A DNA stretch of 32,223 bases from assembly GCA_002687895.1 (NCBI GenBank), contig NZBL01000018.1, positions 1 to 32,223 of the forward strand, read 5' to 3'. The stretch comes from a bacterium. GTDB taxonomy: Bacteria; Patescibacteriota; Patescibacteriia; UBA2169. The notes beneath the pieces were generated by a model that was not told where the DNA came from, made no database searches, and saw only the letters and a list, made by a program, of their open reading frames with translations. Of the stretch, positions 8,960 to 17,027 are shown piece by piece. The position numbers were made by a program, and so were the translations under genes. The stretch's first letter is position 1; each line of letters begins with the position of its first letter.

Positions 8960-9889
8960 ATGGCAAAACAAAACTATGGATTAGGGCGCGGCCTGGGCTC
9001 GCTTATACCAAGTAAGCAAGAGGCTGAAGCAAAGCTGAAAAAAGCAACAATTGCGAAATCATCACCAAAATCTTCTGACAGATCTTCTGTTGATCTTAAG
9101 GTCGCAAATTCGCAAATTCTGGAACTATCTGTTGAAAAGATTATTTCAAACAGGCATCAGCCGCGCAAGCATTTTGTACAAGAAGAGATCCAGGAACTCG
9201 CAGATTCAATTAAGGAGCATGGCATTATACAGCCTTTGGTTGTTGTTGGGGCTGAAGACGGGAAATACGAACTCATAGCCGGAGAGCGCAGAACCAGGGC
9301 GGCAAAAATAGCTGGACTTAAAAAAGTGCCGGTTATTGTGCGCGAGGCAAATGAATTAGAGCGCCTAGAGCTTGCTTTAATAGAAAATATCCAGCGTTCT
9401 GACCTTAACCCAATAGAAGAGGCAGAAGCCTACCAAAAGCTGAATGATGAATTTGGCCTTACTCACGAGGATATTGCAAAGCGGGTCGGCAAAAGCAGGC
9501 CCTTAATATCAAATGCCGTGCGATTATTAGGCTTGCCGGCTGAAATCCAGAAAGCCATTAGCGAGCGCAAAATAACAAGCGGGCACGCGCGCGCTATTCT
9601 TGAAGTTTTAGATGATGATAAGAGAATGGTATTGTTCCGCAAGGTAATTGACGAAAAGCTGACTATTGGCGACACAACGCAAGAAGCGAAAAAAGTAGAA
9701 GTAAACCGCCACACGCGCAATATTGTGAACAAGGATCCTAATATTGTGGCATACGAAAAACAGCTCATGGACATATTAGGCACAAAAGTAATAATTGGAA
9801 AGCGCGGAAAAAACCTCGGAGTGATCACTATTGAGTATTATGGAGATGACGAACTTTCAGGATTGGTTGCAAAATTAATTGGAGAGTAG
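8960..9889 (+). CDS. parB: Chromosome partitioning protein ParB/Spo0J
   Basis: GLGRGLGSLIPSK; IISNRHQPRKHF; YELIAGERRTRAAK; IENIQRSDLNPIEEAEAYQKL. Confidence 0.96.
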   Translation: MAKQNYGLGRGLGSLIPSKQEAEAKLKKATIAKSSPKSSDRSSVDLKVANSQILELSVEKIISNRHQPRKHFVQEEIQELADSIKEHGIIQPLVVVGAEDGKYELIAGERRTRAAKIAGLKKVPVIVREANELERLELALIENIQRSDLNPIEEAEAYQKLNDEFGLTHEDIAKRVGKSRPLISNAVRLLGLPAEIQKAISERKITSGHARAILEVLDDDKRMVLFRKVIDEKLTIGDTTQEAKKVEVNRHTRNIVNKDPNIVAYEKQLMDILGTKVIIGKRGKNLGVITIEYYGDDELSGLVAKLIGE

Positions 9890-11353
9890 CTATTCTTTTC
9901 CGCGAAGACTCGCAATAGTACCCCATAGGCCCTTTGGAGAGCCAGCTTTTATTTTGTCGCGCGCTGCTCTTGTTTTTACGAATTTCAGCCAGTCTCTGTT
10001 TGGGCCTTTTCTTCCTTTTTCGATTACAATTTCTACCATGTCTCCGCTTTTTAGGTGGGAATCCAGAGCTGCTATTTGATTGTTTACGCGCGCTGTTGTG
10101 GCTTTATCTCCGATTTCCGTGTGAATATGATACGCAAAATCAATTGGAGTTGAGTTTTCAGGCAGATCAATCACGTCTCCTTTCGGGGTAAACACAAAAA
10201 TCCTGTCTTGGAACACGTCAATTTTCAGGGAATCAAGATATTGCTTGCTGTCTTGAATTTCTTTTTGCCACTTTGAAAGTTCCTGAACCCAATCAAGGCC
10301 TTCATCCAGCTTAATTGATCCTTTTTCATCATAATGCCAATGCGCGGCAATTCCATATTCAGCTGCTTGGTGCATTGCAAGGGTTTTTATTTGCAGTTCA
10401 ACTGTTTTGCCTCTGTCGCAGAAAACAGTTGTATGCAAAGATTGATATCCATTCGGCTTTGGCTGGGCAATGTAATCTTTAAACCTGTTTGTAATAGGGC
10501 GCCATTTATTATGGACGACCCCAAGTGCTTTGTAGCAGTCAGCAACCTCTGGAACAATGATTCTTAAAGCGATAATATCATGAATGCGGTGAAGCTCGTT
10601 ATTATGGGCTTGCAGTTTTCTATACAAGCTCCACATGTCTTTTGTGCGCCCGGAAATTTCTATTATTTTTATTTTTTCTTTTTTGAGCATATCTGCGACC
10701 TTGAGTCTTAATTCTTTAAGAAGATCGCCGCGTTCGCTGAAATTTTTATCAAGCGCGATTTTAAGCTCTTTATGGTCTTTTGTGTATAAATACTTAAATG
10801 AAAGATCCTCAAGCTGGCCTTTTAACTGCCAAATACCCAAACGGTTCGCGATAGGGGCGTAGATTTCCAGAGTTTCGCGCGCTATGCGCTCCTGCTTTTT
10901 TGACTCCAAAGCATCAAGGGTTTTTAAGTTATGCAAACGGTCCGCGAATTTAATAAATATAACTCTTATGTCAGACGCCATTGCCACGAACATCTTGCGC
11001 AAGTTTTCTGTGTATCGCTCTATGCCGCGGTATTTTAATTTACCTAGCTTGGTTATGCCTTCTACTAGTTTCGCGACATTAGGCCCAAATTCTTTTTTTA
11101 CATCAGCTAATGATTTATCGGTGTCTTCTGGAACATCATGTAATAGGCCCGCTATAATTGTATCTTGGTCTAAATGGTATTTTGCTAAAGTTATGGCAGT
11201 GCATAATGGATGATTTATATATGATTCTCCATTTTTTCTTACTTGTCCTTTGTGCGCGTCTTTTGCGAAATCATAAGCCAAGCGCACAAGATCTTTGTCT
11301 ACTTTGAGCTTTTCTTGATTAATGATTTTGATGAGGTCGCCTATTGTTGCCAT
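9890..11353 (-). CDS. rel: Short RelA/SpoT-type (p)ppGpp synthetase/hydrolase (HD, synthetase and TGS; no ACT domain)
   Basis: LLHDVPEDTD; RFKDYIAQPKPNGYQSLHTTVF; TGS segment DRIFVFTPKGDVIDLPENSTPIDFAYHIHTEIGD. Confidence 0.93.
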   Translation of the reverse strand: MATIGDLIKIINQEKLKVDKDLVRLAYDFAKDAHKGQVRKNGESYINHPLCTAITLAKYHLDQDTIIAGLLHDVPEDTDKSLADVKKEFGPNVAKLVEGITKLGKLKYRGIERYTENLRKMFVAMASDIRVIFIKFADRLHNLKTLDALESKKQERIARETLEIYAPIANRLGIWQLKGQLEDLSFKYLYTKDHKELKIALDKNFSERGDLLKELRLKVADMLKKEKIKIIEISGRTKDMWSLYRKLQAHNNELHRIHDIIALRIIVPEVADCYKALGVVHNKWRPITNRFKDYIAQPKPNGYQSLHTTVFCDRGKTVELQIKTLAMHQAAEYGIAAHWHYDEKGSIKLDEGLDWVQELSKWQKEIQDSKQYLDSLKIDVFQDRIFVFTPKGDVIDLPENSTPIDFAYHIHTEIGDKATTARVNNQIAALDSHLKSGDMVEIVIEKGRKGPNRDWLKFVKTRAARDKIKAGSPKGLWGTIASLRGKE

Positions 11354-11390
11354 ATGATTATAGGTTAGATGAGAAATAGTTGTTTTGTCA

Positions 11391-11423
11391 ACTAAAAAAG
11401 GCGCTTAGAGCGCCTTTTTTAGT
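11391..11423. terminator. Intrinsic terminator downstream of topA
   Basis: ACTAAAAAAGGCGC-ttaga-GCGCCTTTTTTAGT perfect 14-bp inverted repeat. Confidence 0.8.
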
Positions 11424-11430
11424 ATAGATT

Positions 11431-13689
11431 TTATTCTGCAGATTTAGAGAATTTGCATTCTTTGCTGGAGCATTTGTGCGTTCCTTTTGGCCCAAATACT
11501 AATTGCGAACCGCAGTCTGGGCATTTTTCATCAACTGGCTTGGCAAAGAAAGCTGTTTTGCAGTCTGGATATTGGTTGCACGCAAAAAAGGTTCTGCCTT
11601 TTTTAGATTTTTTTTCTATAATTTCTCCTTTGCCGCATTCAGGGCAAGTAACGCCTGTGCCCTTTTCAATGTTTTTTATTCCTTTGCAATCTGGGTATTT
11701 GGTACATCCTAAGAATTTTCCATATCTGCCATGCTTAAATTGCATGGGTGCGCCGCATTCATCACATTTTTCATCTGTTGTTTCTGGCTCTTCTGGTTCG
11801 CCATTGCCGTTGATTGGCTTGGTGTTTTTGCAGTCTGGATACCCTGTGCAAGCTAAGAATCTGCCAAAGCGCCCAGTTTTAATAATCATTGGCTGGTTGC
11901 ATTTATCGCATACTTCATCTGTCTTTTCTTCGGTTAATTCCTTTTTATCTAAAGTTTCTGTTTTTTCCATGAGATTTTTTTTAAATGGTTGATAAAAGTC
12001 ATTAATTGATTTTTTCCATTCAAGTTTGCCTTCTGCTATTTCATCTAATTCATCTTCCATTTTAGCAGTAAATTTGTAATCAGCAACAGTTTCAAAATGC
12101 TTAACTAAAATGTCTGTGACCAAGAAGGCCATGTCAGTTGGCTTAAGTCTGCGGTTTTCAATACGTTCAACATACCCACGGTCAATAACTGTGCTAATCG
12201 TAGGAGCGTACGTAGATGGCCTGCCAATATCATATTCTTCTAAGGCCTTGACGAGCGAGGCGTCAGAGTAACGAGCCGGTGGTTCTGTGAAATGTTGATT
12301 TTGGTCAAGTTTTGCCAAATTAACTTCTTCTTTTTCGGAAAGTTCTGGAAGAATATCTTCTCGTTGAAGATTTGGATAGATTTTTAAGAATCCATCAAAT
12401 TTAACGGTCTGGCCTGTTGCGCGGAACATATACTCTTTGTCAGATTTAGTACTTACATCAACTGATGTATTGTCCATAATTGCTTCTGGCATTTGGCTAG
12501 CCATTGCTCGTCTCCAAATTAAACTATACAAGCGTGTTTGATGAGGGTCTAATGTAGATTTTAGCGAATCAGGATCTTGTGCTGCTTCTGTTGGCCTAAT
12601 TGCTTCATGCGCTTCTTGTGCTGATTTTGATTTTGCCTTAAATGCGCGCGGTTTATCCAGAGAATATTGTTTTCCAAAGTTTTTTTCTAAATATGATTTT
12701 GCATCTCCTAAGAATTTTCCAGAAAGAGTCAAAGAATCTGTACGCATGTACGTGATATATCCTTGTTCATACAATTGCTGAGCAATGCGCATTATCTGTT
12801 TGGATGAAAATCCTAGTTTGCGGTTTCCATCTTGTTGTAAGGTGGATGTAGTAAAAGGAGGAGAAGGTTTCTTTTTAGTTTCACGTTTTTCAATGCGTGT
12901 AATTGTGTACTTAGATTCTTTTAATGCTTCAAAGATTTTTTTCGCATCTTTTTCGTTTCCAATTGCAAATTTGTCCAAGGTTTTGCCATTAATTGCATTA
13001 AGCTTTGCAATAAAATGCCCTTCTGGGAGATTCTTTGGATCTAGCGTTCCAGCGTCACGGTCGCTGGGAGCGTCCGCGCCGCGTGCGTTCTGTTTATTGA
13101 ATATTGCATCAAGAGTCCAATATTCCTGTGGCTTAAATGCTTGAATCTCGCGCTCACGCTCAACAATCAAGCGAACTGCTACGGATTGTACGCGTCCTGC
13201 GCTAAGTCCGCGTGCCACCTTTTTCCATAAGAAAGGGGAGAGTTCATATCCAACTAATCTATCAAGAATTCTGCGGGCTTGCTGTGCATTAACATGCTTC
13301 ATATCAATGTCGCGCGGTTCTTGCAAAGATTCTTGAATCGCATCTTTTGTAATTTCGTGGAATGTAATGCGTTTTACTTGTTCTTTTTTAGGTTTAAGTA
13401 GTTCTACTAAATGCCAAGCAATTGCCTCGCCTTCGCGGTCTTCATCAGTTGCAAAGTATATGTATTTGCTTTTTTTAGCTGCTTTTTTTAGCTCATCAAC
13501 GGTCTTTTGCTTCTTTTCATCATCCACAACATAGGTAGGACTATAGTTGTCATCAACATCAACACCAATGTCTTTTTTTGGAAGATCACGAAGATGACCA
13601 AATGATGATTTGACTATGTAGTCTTTTCCTAAGTATTTAGTGATTGTTTTGGCTTTAGTTGGGGATTCTACAATAACTAAGTTAGACAT
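11431..13689 (-). CDS. topA: DNA topoisomerase I with C-terminal zinc-finger repeats
   Basis: MSNLVIVESPTKAKTITKYLG; GYITYMRTDS; ARYSDASLVKALEEYDIGRPSTYAPTI; four CxxC...C zinc-finger modules. Confidence 0.96.
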   Translation of the reverse strand: MSNLVIVESPTKAKTITKYLGKDYIVKSSFGHLRDLPKKDIGVDVDDNYSPTYVVDDEKKQKTVDELKKAAKKSKYIYFATDEDREGEAIAWHLVELLKPKKEQVKRITFHEITKDAIQESLQEPRDIDMKHVNAQQARRILDRLVGYELSPFLWKKVARGLSAGRVQSVAVRLIVEREREIQAFKPQEYWTLDAIFNKQNARGADAPSDRDAGTLDPKNLPEGHFIAKLNAINGKTLDKFAIGNEKDAKKIFEALKESKYTITRIEKRETKKKPSPPFTTSTLQQDGNRKLGFSSKQIMRIAQQLYEQGYITYMRTDSLTLSGKFLGDAKSYLEKNFGKQYSLDKPRAFKAKSKSAQEAHEAIRPTEAAQDPDSLKSTLDPHQTRLYSLIWRRAMASQMPEAIMDNTSVDVSTKSDKEYMFRATGQTVKFDGFLKIYPNLQREDILPELSEKEEVNLAKLDQNQHFTEPPARYSDASLVKALEEYDIGRPSTYAPTISTVIDRGYVERIENRRLKPTDMAFLVTDILVKHFETVADYKFTAKMEDELDEIAEGKLEWKKSINDFYQPFKKNLMEKTETLDKKELTEEKTDEVCDKCNQPMIIKTGRFGRFLACTGYPDCKNTKPINGNGEPEEPETTDEKCDECGAPMQFKHGRYGKFLGCTKYPDCKGIKNIEKGTGVTCPECGKGEIIEKKSKKGRTFFACNQYPDCKTAFFAKPVDEKCPDCGSQLVFGPKGTHKCSSKECKFSKSAE

Positions 13690-14956
13690 GTGCTCTATTC
13701 TTTAAAATATTATTTTCTGTAATCCAATTTTTCCTTAGTTCGCCTGTTAAATAGAATGAGCCAGTAATTAATAATGCATCATTCTTTTTTAATTTCTTTA
13801 GTGCTCTTTGCAGTGCTTTTTTTGGATTCTGTTCTAGTGATTTATCTTTAAATGATTTTGCAAATTTATTAAGTTCGCTCGCAGTATGGAAGTTTCTACC
13901 TTTTCCTTTGATAGTGGTCAAGATAAGTTTATCGCTTACTTTTGCAAGTTGCTTAAGCATTTTACTAGCATCCTTGGTAGTGCCGCTTGCAAACATAGTA
14001 TACAGTGTATCATATGTCAAATTTTTTAGGTTGTGGACAACGTTTCTAATCTTATCAGGATTATGTGCGCCATCTAGAATTATCAAAGGATTTTTTTGGA
14101 TTATTTCAAAGCGACAGGGAAGTGTGGTATGAGTAATTGCGTCATTGATGGTGTTATCGTCAATCTTGAGATGATGAGCAATTGCTGAAGCTAGTTTTTT
14201 GTTTGATTCATCAAATCCTTTGGATTTAATATGGTGATATTTAGTGTTTTGTCTTTTGCAGACATCCTTGAATAGTTTTAATAAGTTTGGTCTTTTTTCT
14301 GTTGTAAAAAAGTGAGAGTTTTTTCTGATAATACCTGCTTTTTCTTTAGCAATCTTCGCTAAAGTATTGCCAAGCAAATGCTGATGATCTAAGCCAATAT
14401 TTGTGGTTGCTATAATTGCTTTTGGTACAATCATGCCTGCATCATAGGTTCCACCACATCCAACTTCCATAATTACATAATCGCATTTCATTTTTTTGAA
14501 ATACAACATTGAGATTGCAAAGAATATTTCAAAATAACTAGGCCTTCCATACTTATAATTTTTATCCATCTTTTCAATCGCAGGCTTCATGTCATCCACA
14601 AGTTTTGCAAATACCAATGGATCAATTAGCTTGTCATCAACCTTAATTTTTTCAATAGAAGTAGTTGCGTACGGGGAAGTAAATGAACCAACTTTGTAGC
14701 AAGTTTTGTAAAGCATGTTATGCAGTAGTGCTACAGTAGAACCTTTGCCGCTAGTGCCAGAAATATGGATATACTTAAAACCTCGGTGAGGATTACCGAG
14801 GAGTTTTATTAATTCACGGGTTCTATCTACGTATTGCTGTGGATTATAATTCCTATTGTACATGTACGCTTGGTCATGTTGTGATGCTGCCAAGCTCTCA
14901 AGATAATCTACTGCTTTGTAGTAGGGTTTGAATTGTGATGTCCTTGTTTTAGCCAT
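13682..14956 (-). CDS. folC: Folylpolyglutamate synthase/dihydrofolate synthase (Mur ligase family)
   Basis: IHISGTSGKGSTVALLHNML; VIMEVGCGGTYDAGMIV; LDGAHNPDKIRNV. Confidence 0.88.
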   Translation of the reverse strand: MAKTRTSQFKPYYKAVDYLESLAASQHDQAYMYNRNYNPQQYVDRTRELIKLLGNPHRGFKYIHISGTSGKGSTVALLHNMLYKTCYKVGSFTSPYATTSIEKIKVDDKLIDPLVFAKLVDDMKPAIEKMDKNYKYGRPSYFEIFFAISMLYFKKMKCDYVIMEVGCGGTYDAGMIVPKAIIATTNIGLDHQHLLGNTLAKIAKEKAGIIRKNSHFFTTEKRPNLLKLFKDVCKRQNTKYHHIKSKGFDESNKKLASAIAHHLKIDDNTINDAITHTTLPCRFEIIQKNPLIILDGAHNPDKIRNVVHNLKNLTYDTLYTMFASGTTKDASKMLKQLAKVSDKLILTTIKGKGRNFHTASELNKFAKSFKDKSLEQNPKKALQRALKKLKKNDALLITGSFYLTGELRKNWITENNILKNRAHV

Positions 14957-15567
14957 GCTACGATTCCGTAAACAATTGGAGTATCAATTACGGCAAATGC
15001 GATTTTAAATAGCCAATATGGAATAATAAGTGAAAAGATAAATGGAACATCAAATTTTGGAGTTACTTGATAGAACGCGATAAACATAAACAAAGTTGTA
15101 TCAATAAACTGGCTTATGAAGGTAGAGAGATTGTTTCTGAACCAAAGGAATTTTCCATGTGTTTGCTTTTTCCAAAAGCTAAATGCCCAAATATCATGTG
15201 TTTGTGAAAGAAAGAAAGCAATTAAGGATGCAATAATAATACGGATTGAATTGCCAAAGATTAGGCCATATGCCTCATTATGCTCAAACCTAGTTGCAGG
15301 GGGCATTTTAATTGCAACAGCTACAATAATGAGCACTAAGATTTGCGCGACCAAAGCTCCATACATCAACTGCTTTGCTTTTTCTTTTCCAAATACTTCT
15401 TCTATTGAGTCAGTAATCAGAAATGTCAAAGGATACGCGAAAATACCAACAGAAACTGATACTCCAAGAATAGTCGTGATTTTACTGCCAAGTAAATTTG
15501 CCGCAATTAAAGCAGCAACAAAGATGGATGATAGAATTGCGAACTTTTGTTCTGTTGAAATTTTCAT
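14908..15567 (-). CDS. Queuosine precursor transporter family (YhhQ/VUT) membrane protein
   Basis: AALIAANLLGSKITTILGVSVSVGIFAYPLTFLITDSIEEVFGKEKAKQLMYGALVAQ; FISQFIDTTLFMFIAF. Confidence 0.88.
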   Translation of the reverse strand: MKISTEQKFAILSSIFVAALIAANLLGSKITTILGVSVSVGIFAYPLTFLITDSIEEVFGKEKAKQLMYGALVAQILVLIIVAVAIKMPPATRFEHNEAYGLIFGNSIRIIIASLIAFFLSQTHDIWAFSFWKKQTHGKFLWFRNNLSTFISQFIDTTLFMFIAFYQVTPKFDVPFIFSLIIPYWLFKIAFAVIDTPIVYGIVAWLKQGHHNSNPTTKQ

Positions 15568-15569
15568 AG

Positions 15570-16676
15570 TTATCTAGCTAGTATGTATTTCATTGCTCCT
15601 AAATGACGCACTTTGCCTTTCATTTCCATTAAGGTTAATGTTGCATTTATAGTGCTTGCGGGCAGATTAGTCAAGCGCCCTAAATCATCCACATGAATTG
15701 GCTCTTGTTTGAGATGATCTAATAGTTTTGCTTCTTCTGCAGTATCTGCGGTGATTTCTTTTGTTGCTGAAAACTCAACTGCTTGTTTTAGGTTGAGTGT
15801 ATCCAAAATATCACTTGCTTCTGTTACAGGTTTGGCTCCCATTTTAATTAAATTATTTGTGCCTTTTGATGATTCACTTGTAATTGGACCTGGAACTGCA
15901 AAGACCTCTCTATTTTGCTCAAGTGCGTGACGAGCCGTAATCAAAGCTCCTGATTTTTCTGCTGCTTCAACTACAAGTGTGCCAAGTGATAATCCGGAAA
16001 TCACACGATTACGTCTTGGAAAGCTTGCTTTATACGGAGGAGTTCCAATTGGGTGTTCGGAAATGATGCTTCCTCCGCAATCAATTATTTTTTCCCCAAG
16101 CATTCTGTTGTGCACAGGATAGATGTTTGATTTTTCTATGCCACATCCAAGTATTGCAACTGTTTTTGCATTAGCATCTAAGGTTGCTTCATGCGCAATG
16201 CCATCTATTCCTAAAGCTAAGCCGCTTACAATTACTAATTTGTTTTGCGCAAGTTCATATACAACAGAATAAGTTATTTGTTTTCCATAATTAGTGAATT
16301 TACGTGATCCTACTACCGCAAGCAAAAATTCATCGTCCGTAGGAAGAGTGCCTCTGTAGAAAAGTATAAATGGAGGAGAGTAAATCTCCTTGAGCAGGCT
16401 TGGATATTCTTCATCTTCGGTTGTCACAACTGAAATGTTTTCTTTTGCAAGTTTTTCTAGTTCTTTATCTAAATTAATTTCTTGGCGCAAACGTATGATT
16501 TCTGCGATGTTTTTTTGTGAAAATCCAAGCTGCTCCAATTGAGTCATTGGCGCGTTCCAAGCAAGCTCTAGTGATGGAAATGCCTTTTTGAGCTTACTGA
16601 ATTTGGCAGGCCCTATGCACGGTATTTTGCTGAATCCTATACAGTATTTTATATTGTTTTGATTTTGATTTGACAT
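15570..16676 (-). CDS. dprA: DNA processing protein DprA
   Basis: AVVGSRKFTNYGKQITYSVVYELAQNKLVIVSGLALGIDGIAHEATL; FPRRNRVISGLSLGTLVVEAAEKSGALITARHALEQNREVFAVPG. Confidence 0.95.
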   Translation of the reverse strand: MSNQNQNNIKYCIGFSKIPCIGPAKFSKLKKAFPSLELAWNAPMTQLEQLGFSQKNIAEIIRLRQEINLDKELEKLAKENISVVTTEDEEYPSLLKEIYSPPFILFYRGTLPTDDEFLLAVVGSRKFTNYGKQITYSVVYELAQNKLVIVSGLALGIDGIAHEATLDANAKTVAILGCGIEKSNIYPVHNRMLGEKIIDCGGSIISEHPIGTPPYKASFPRRNRVISGLSLGTLVVEAAEKSGALITARHALEQNREVFAVPGPITSESSKGTNNLIKMGAKPVTEASDILDTLNLKQAVEFSATKEITADTAEEAKLLDHLKQEPIHVDDLGRLTNLPASTINATLTLMEMKGKVRHLGAMKYILAR

Positions 16677-16699
16677 TTTTTGTGTTTGTGGTGCAATAT
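16670..16699 (+). promoter_or_regulatory. Putative promoter of small transcription unit (TTGACA - 18 - CAATAT)
   Basis: TTGACA 16670-16675 and CAATAT 16694-16699, upstream of an RBS-bearing small ORF. Confidence 0.45.
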
Positions 16700-16751
16700 T
16701 GGACAGTTTTTTAAATATAGGTTCTCATAATAAACATATTGGAGGCGAAAA

Positions 16752-16898
16752 ATGACAAAGAAAGAAATGATTGACCAGTTGGCCGGTGTTTCAGAATTAA
16801 AGGATGCTGGCATAAGTTGAAAGGCGATAAAGCGCCGACAGAAAAAGGAGCAAGAGCGCATGAAATATTATGCTCCGTACCAACGGAGTTTGTTCTAA
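16752..16898 (+). CDS. Small ORF: 22 aa to TGA at 16818-16820, or 48 codons if TGA is read through / is an error
   Basis: GGAGGCGAAAA RBS then MTKKEMIDQLAGVSELKDAGIS[TGA]KAIKRRQKKEQERMKYYAPYQRSLF*; own promoter-like sequence and terminator. Confidence 0.45.
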
Positions 16899-16933
16899 GT
16901 AATTATATCACAGTTTTTTTTGCACGATATATC

Positions 16934-16965
16934 AGGCATCCACATAAGGATGCCTTTTCTTTTTG
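16934..16965 (+). terminator. Intrinsic terminator of the small plus-strand unit
   Basis: AGGCATCC-acataa-GGATGCCT followed by TTTCTTTTTG. Confidence 0.8.
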
Positions 16966-16966
16966 T

Positions 16967-17000
16967 AAAAAAATAGGACTGGAAGGTGTTGTTCTTCCAG
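16967..17000 (-). terminator. Intrinsic terminator of the radical SAM gene
   Basis: CTGGAAG (16979-16985) / CTTCCAG (16994-17000); A7 at 16967-16973 gives a U tract on the minus strand. Confidence 0.7.
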
Positions 17001-17027
17001 CCCCTTTGTTAATTTGCATTCCACAAA

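Noticed and set aside
16818-16820. Alternative genetic code (UGA = Gly or Trp) suggested by the in-frame TGA
   Set aside because: All major genes are intact under code 11, and TGA works as a stop in the radical SAM gene (17028-17030, followed by a terminator) and in fic (22791-22793, ATGA overlap).
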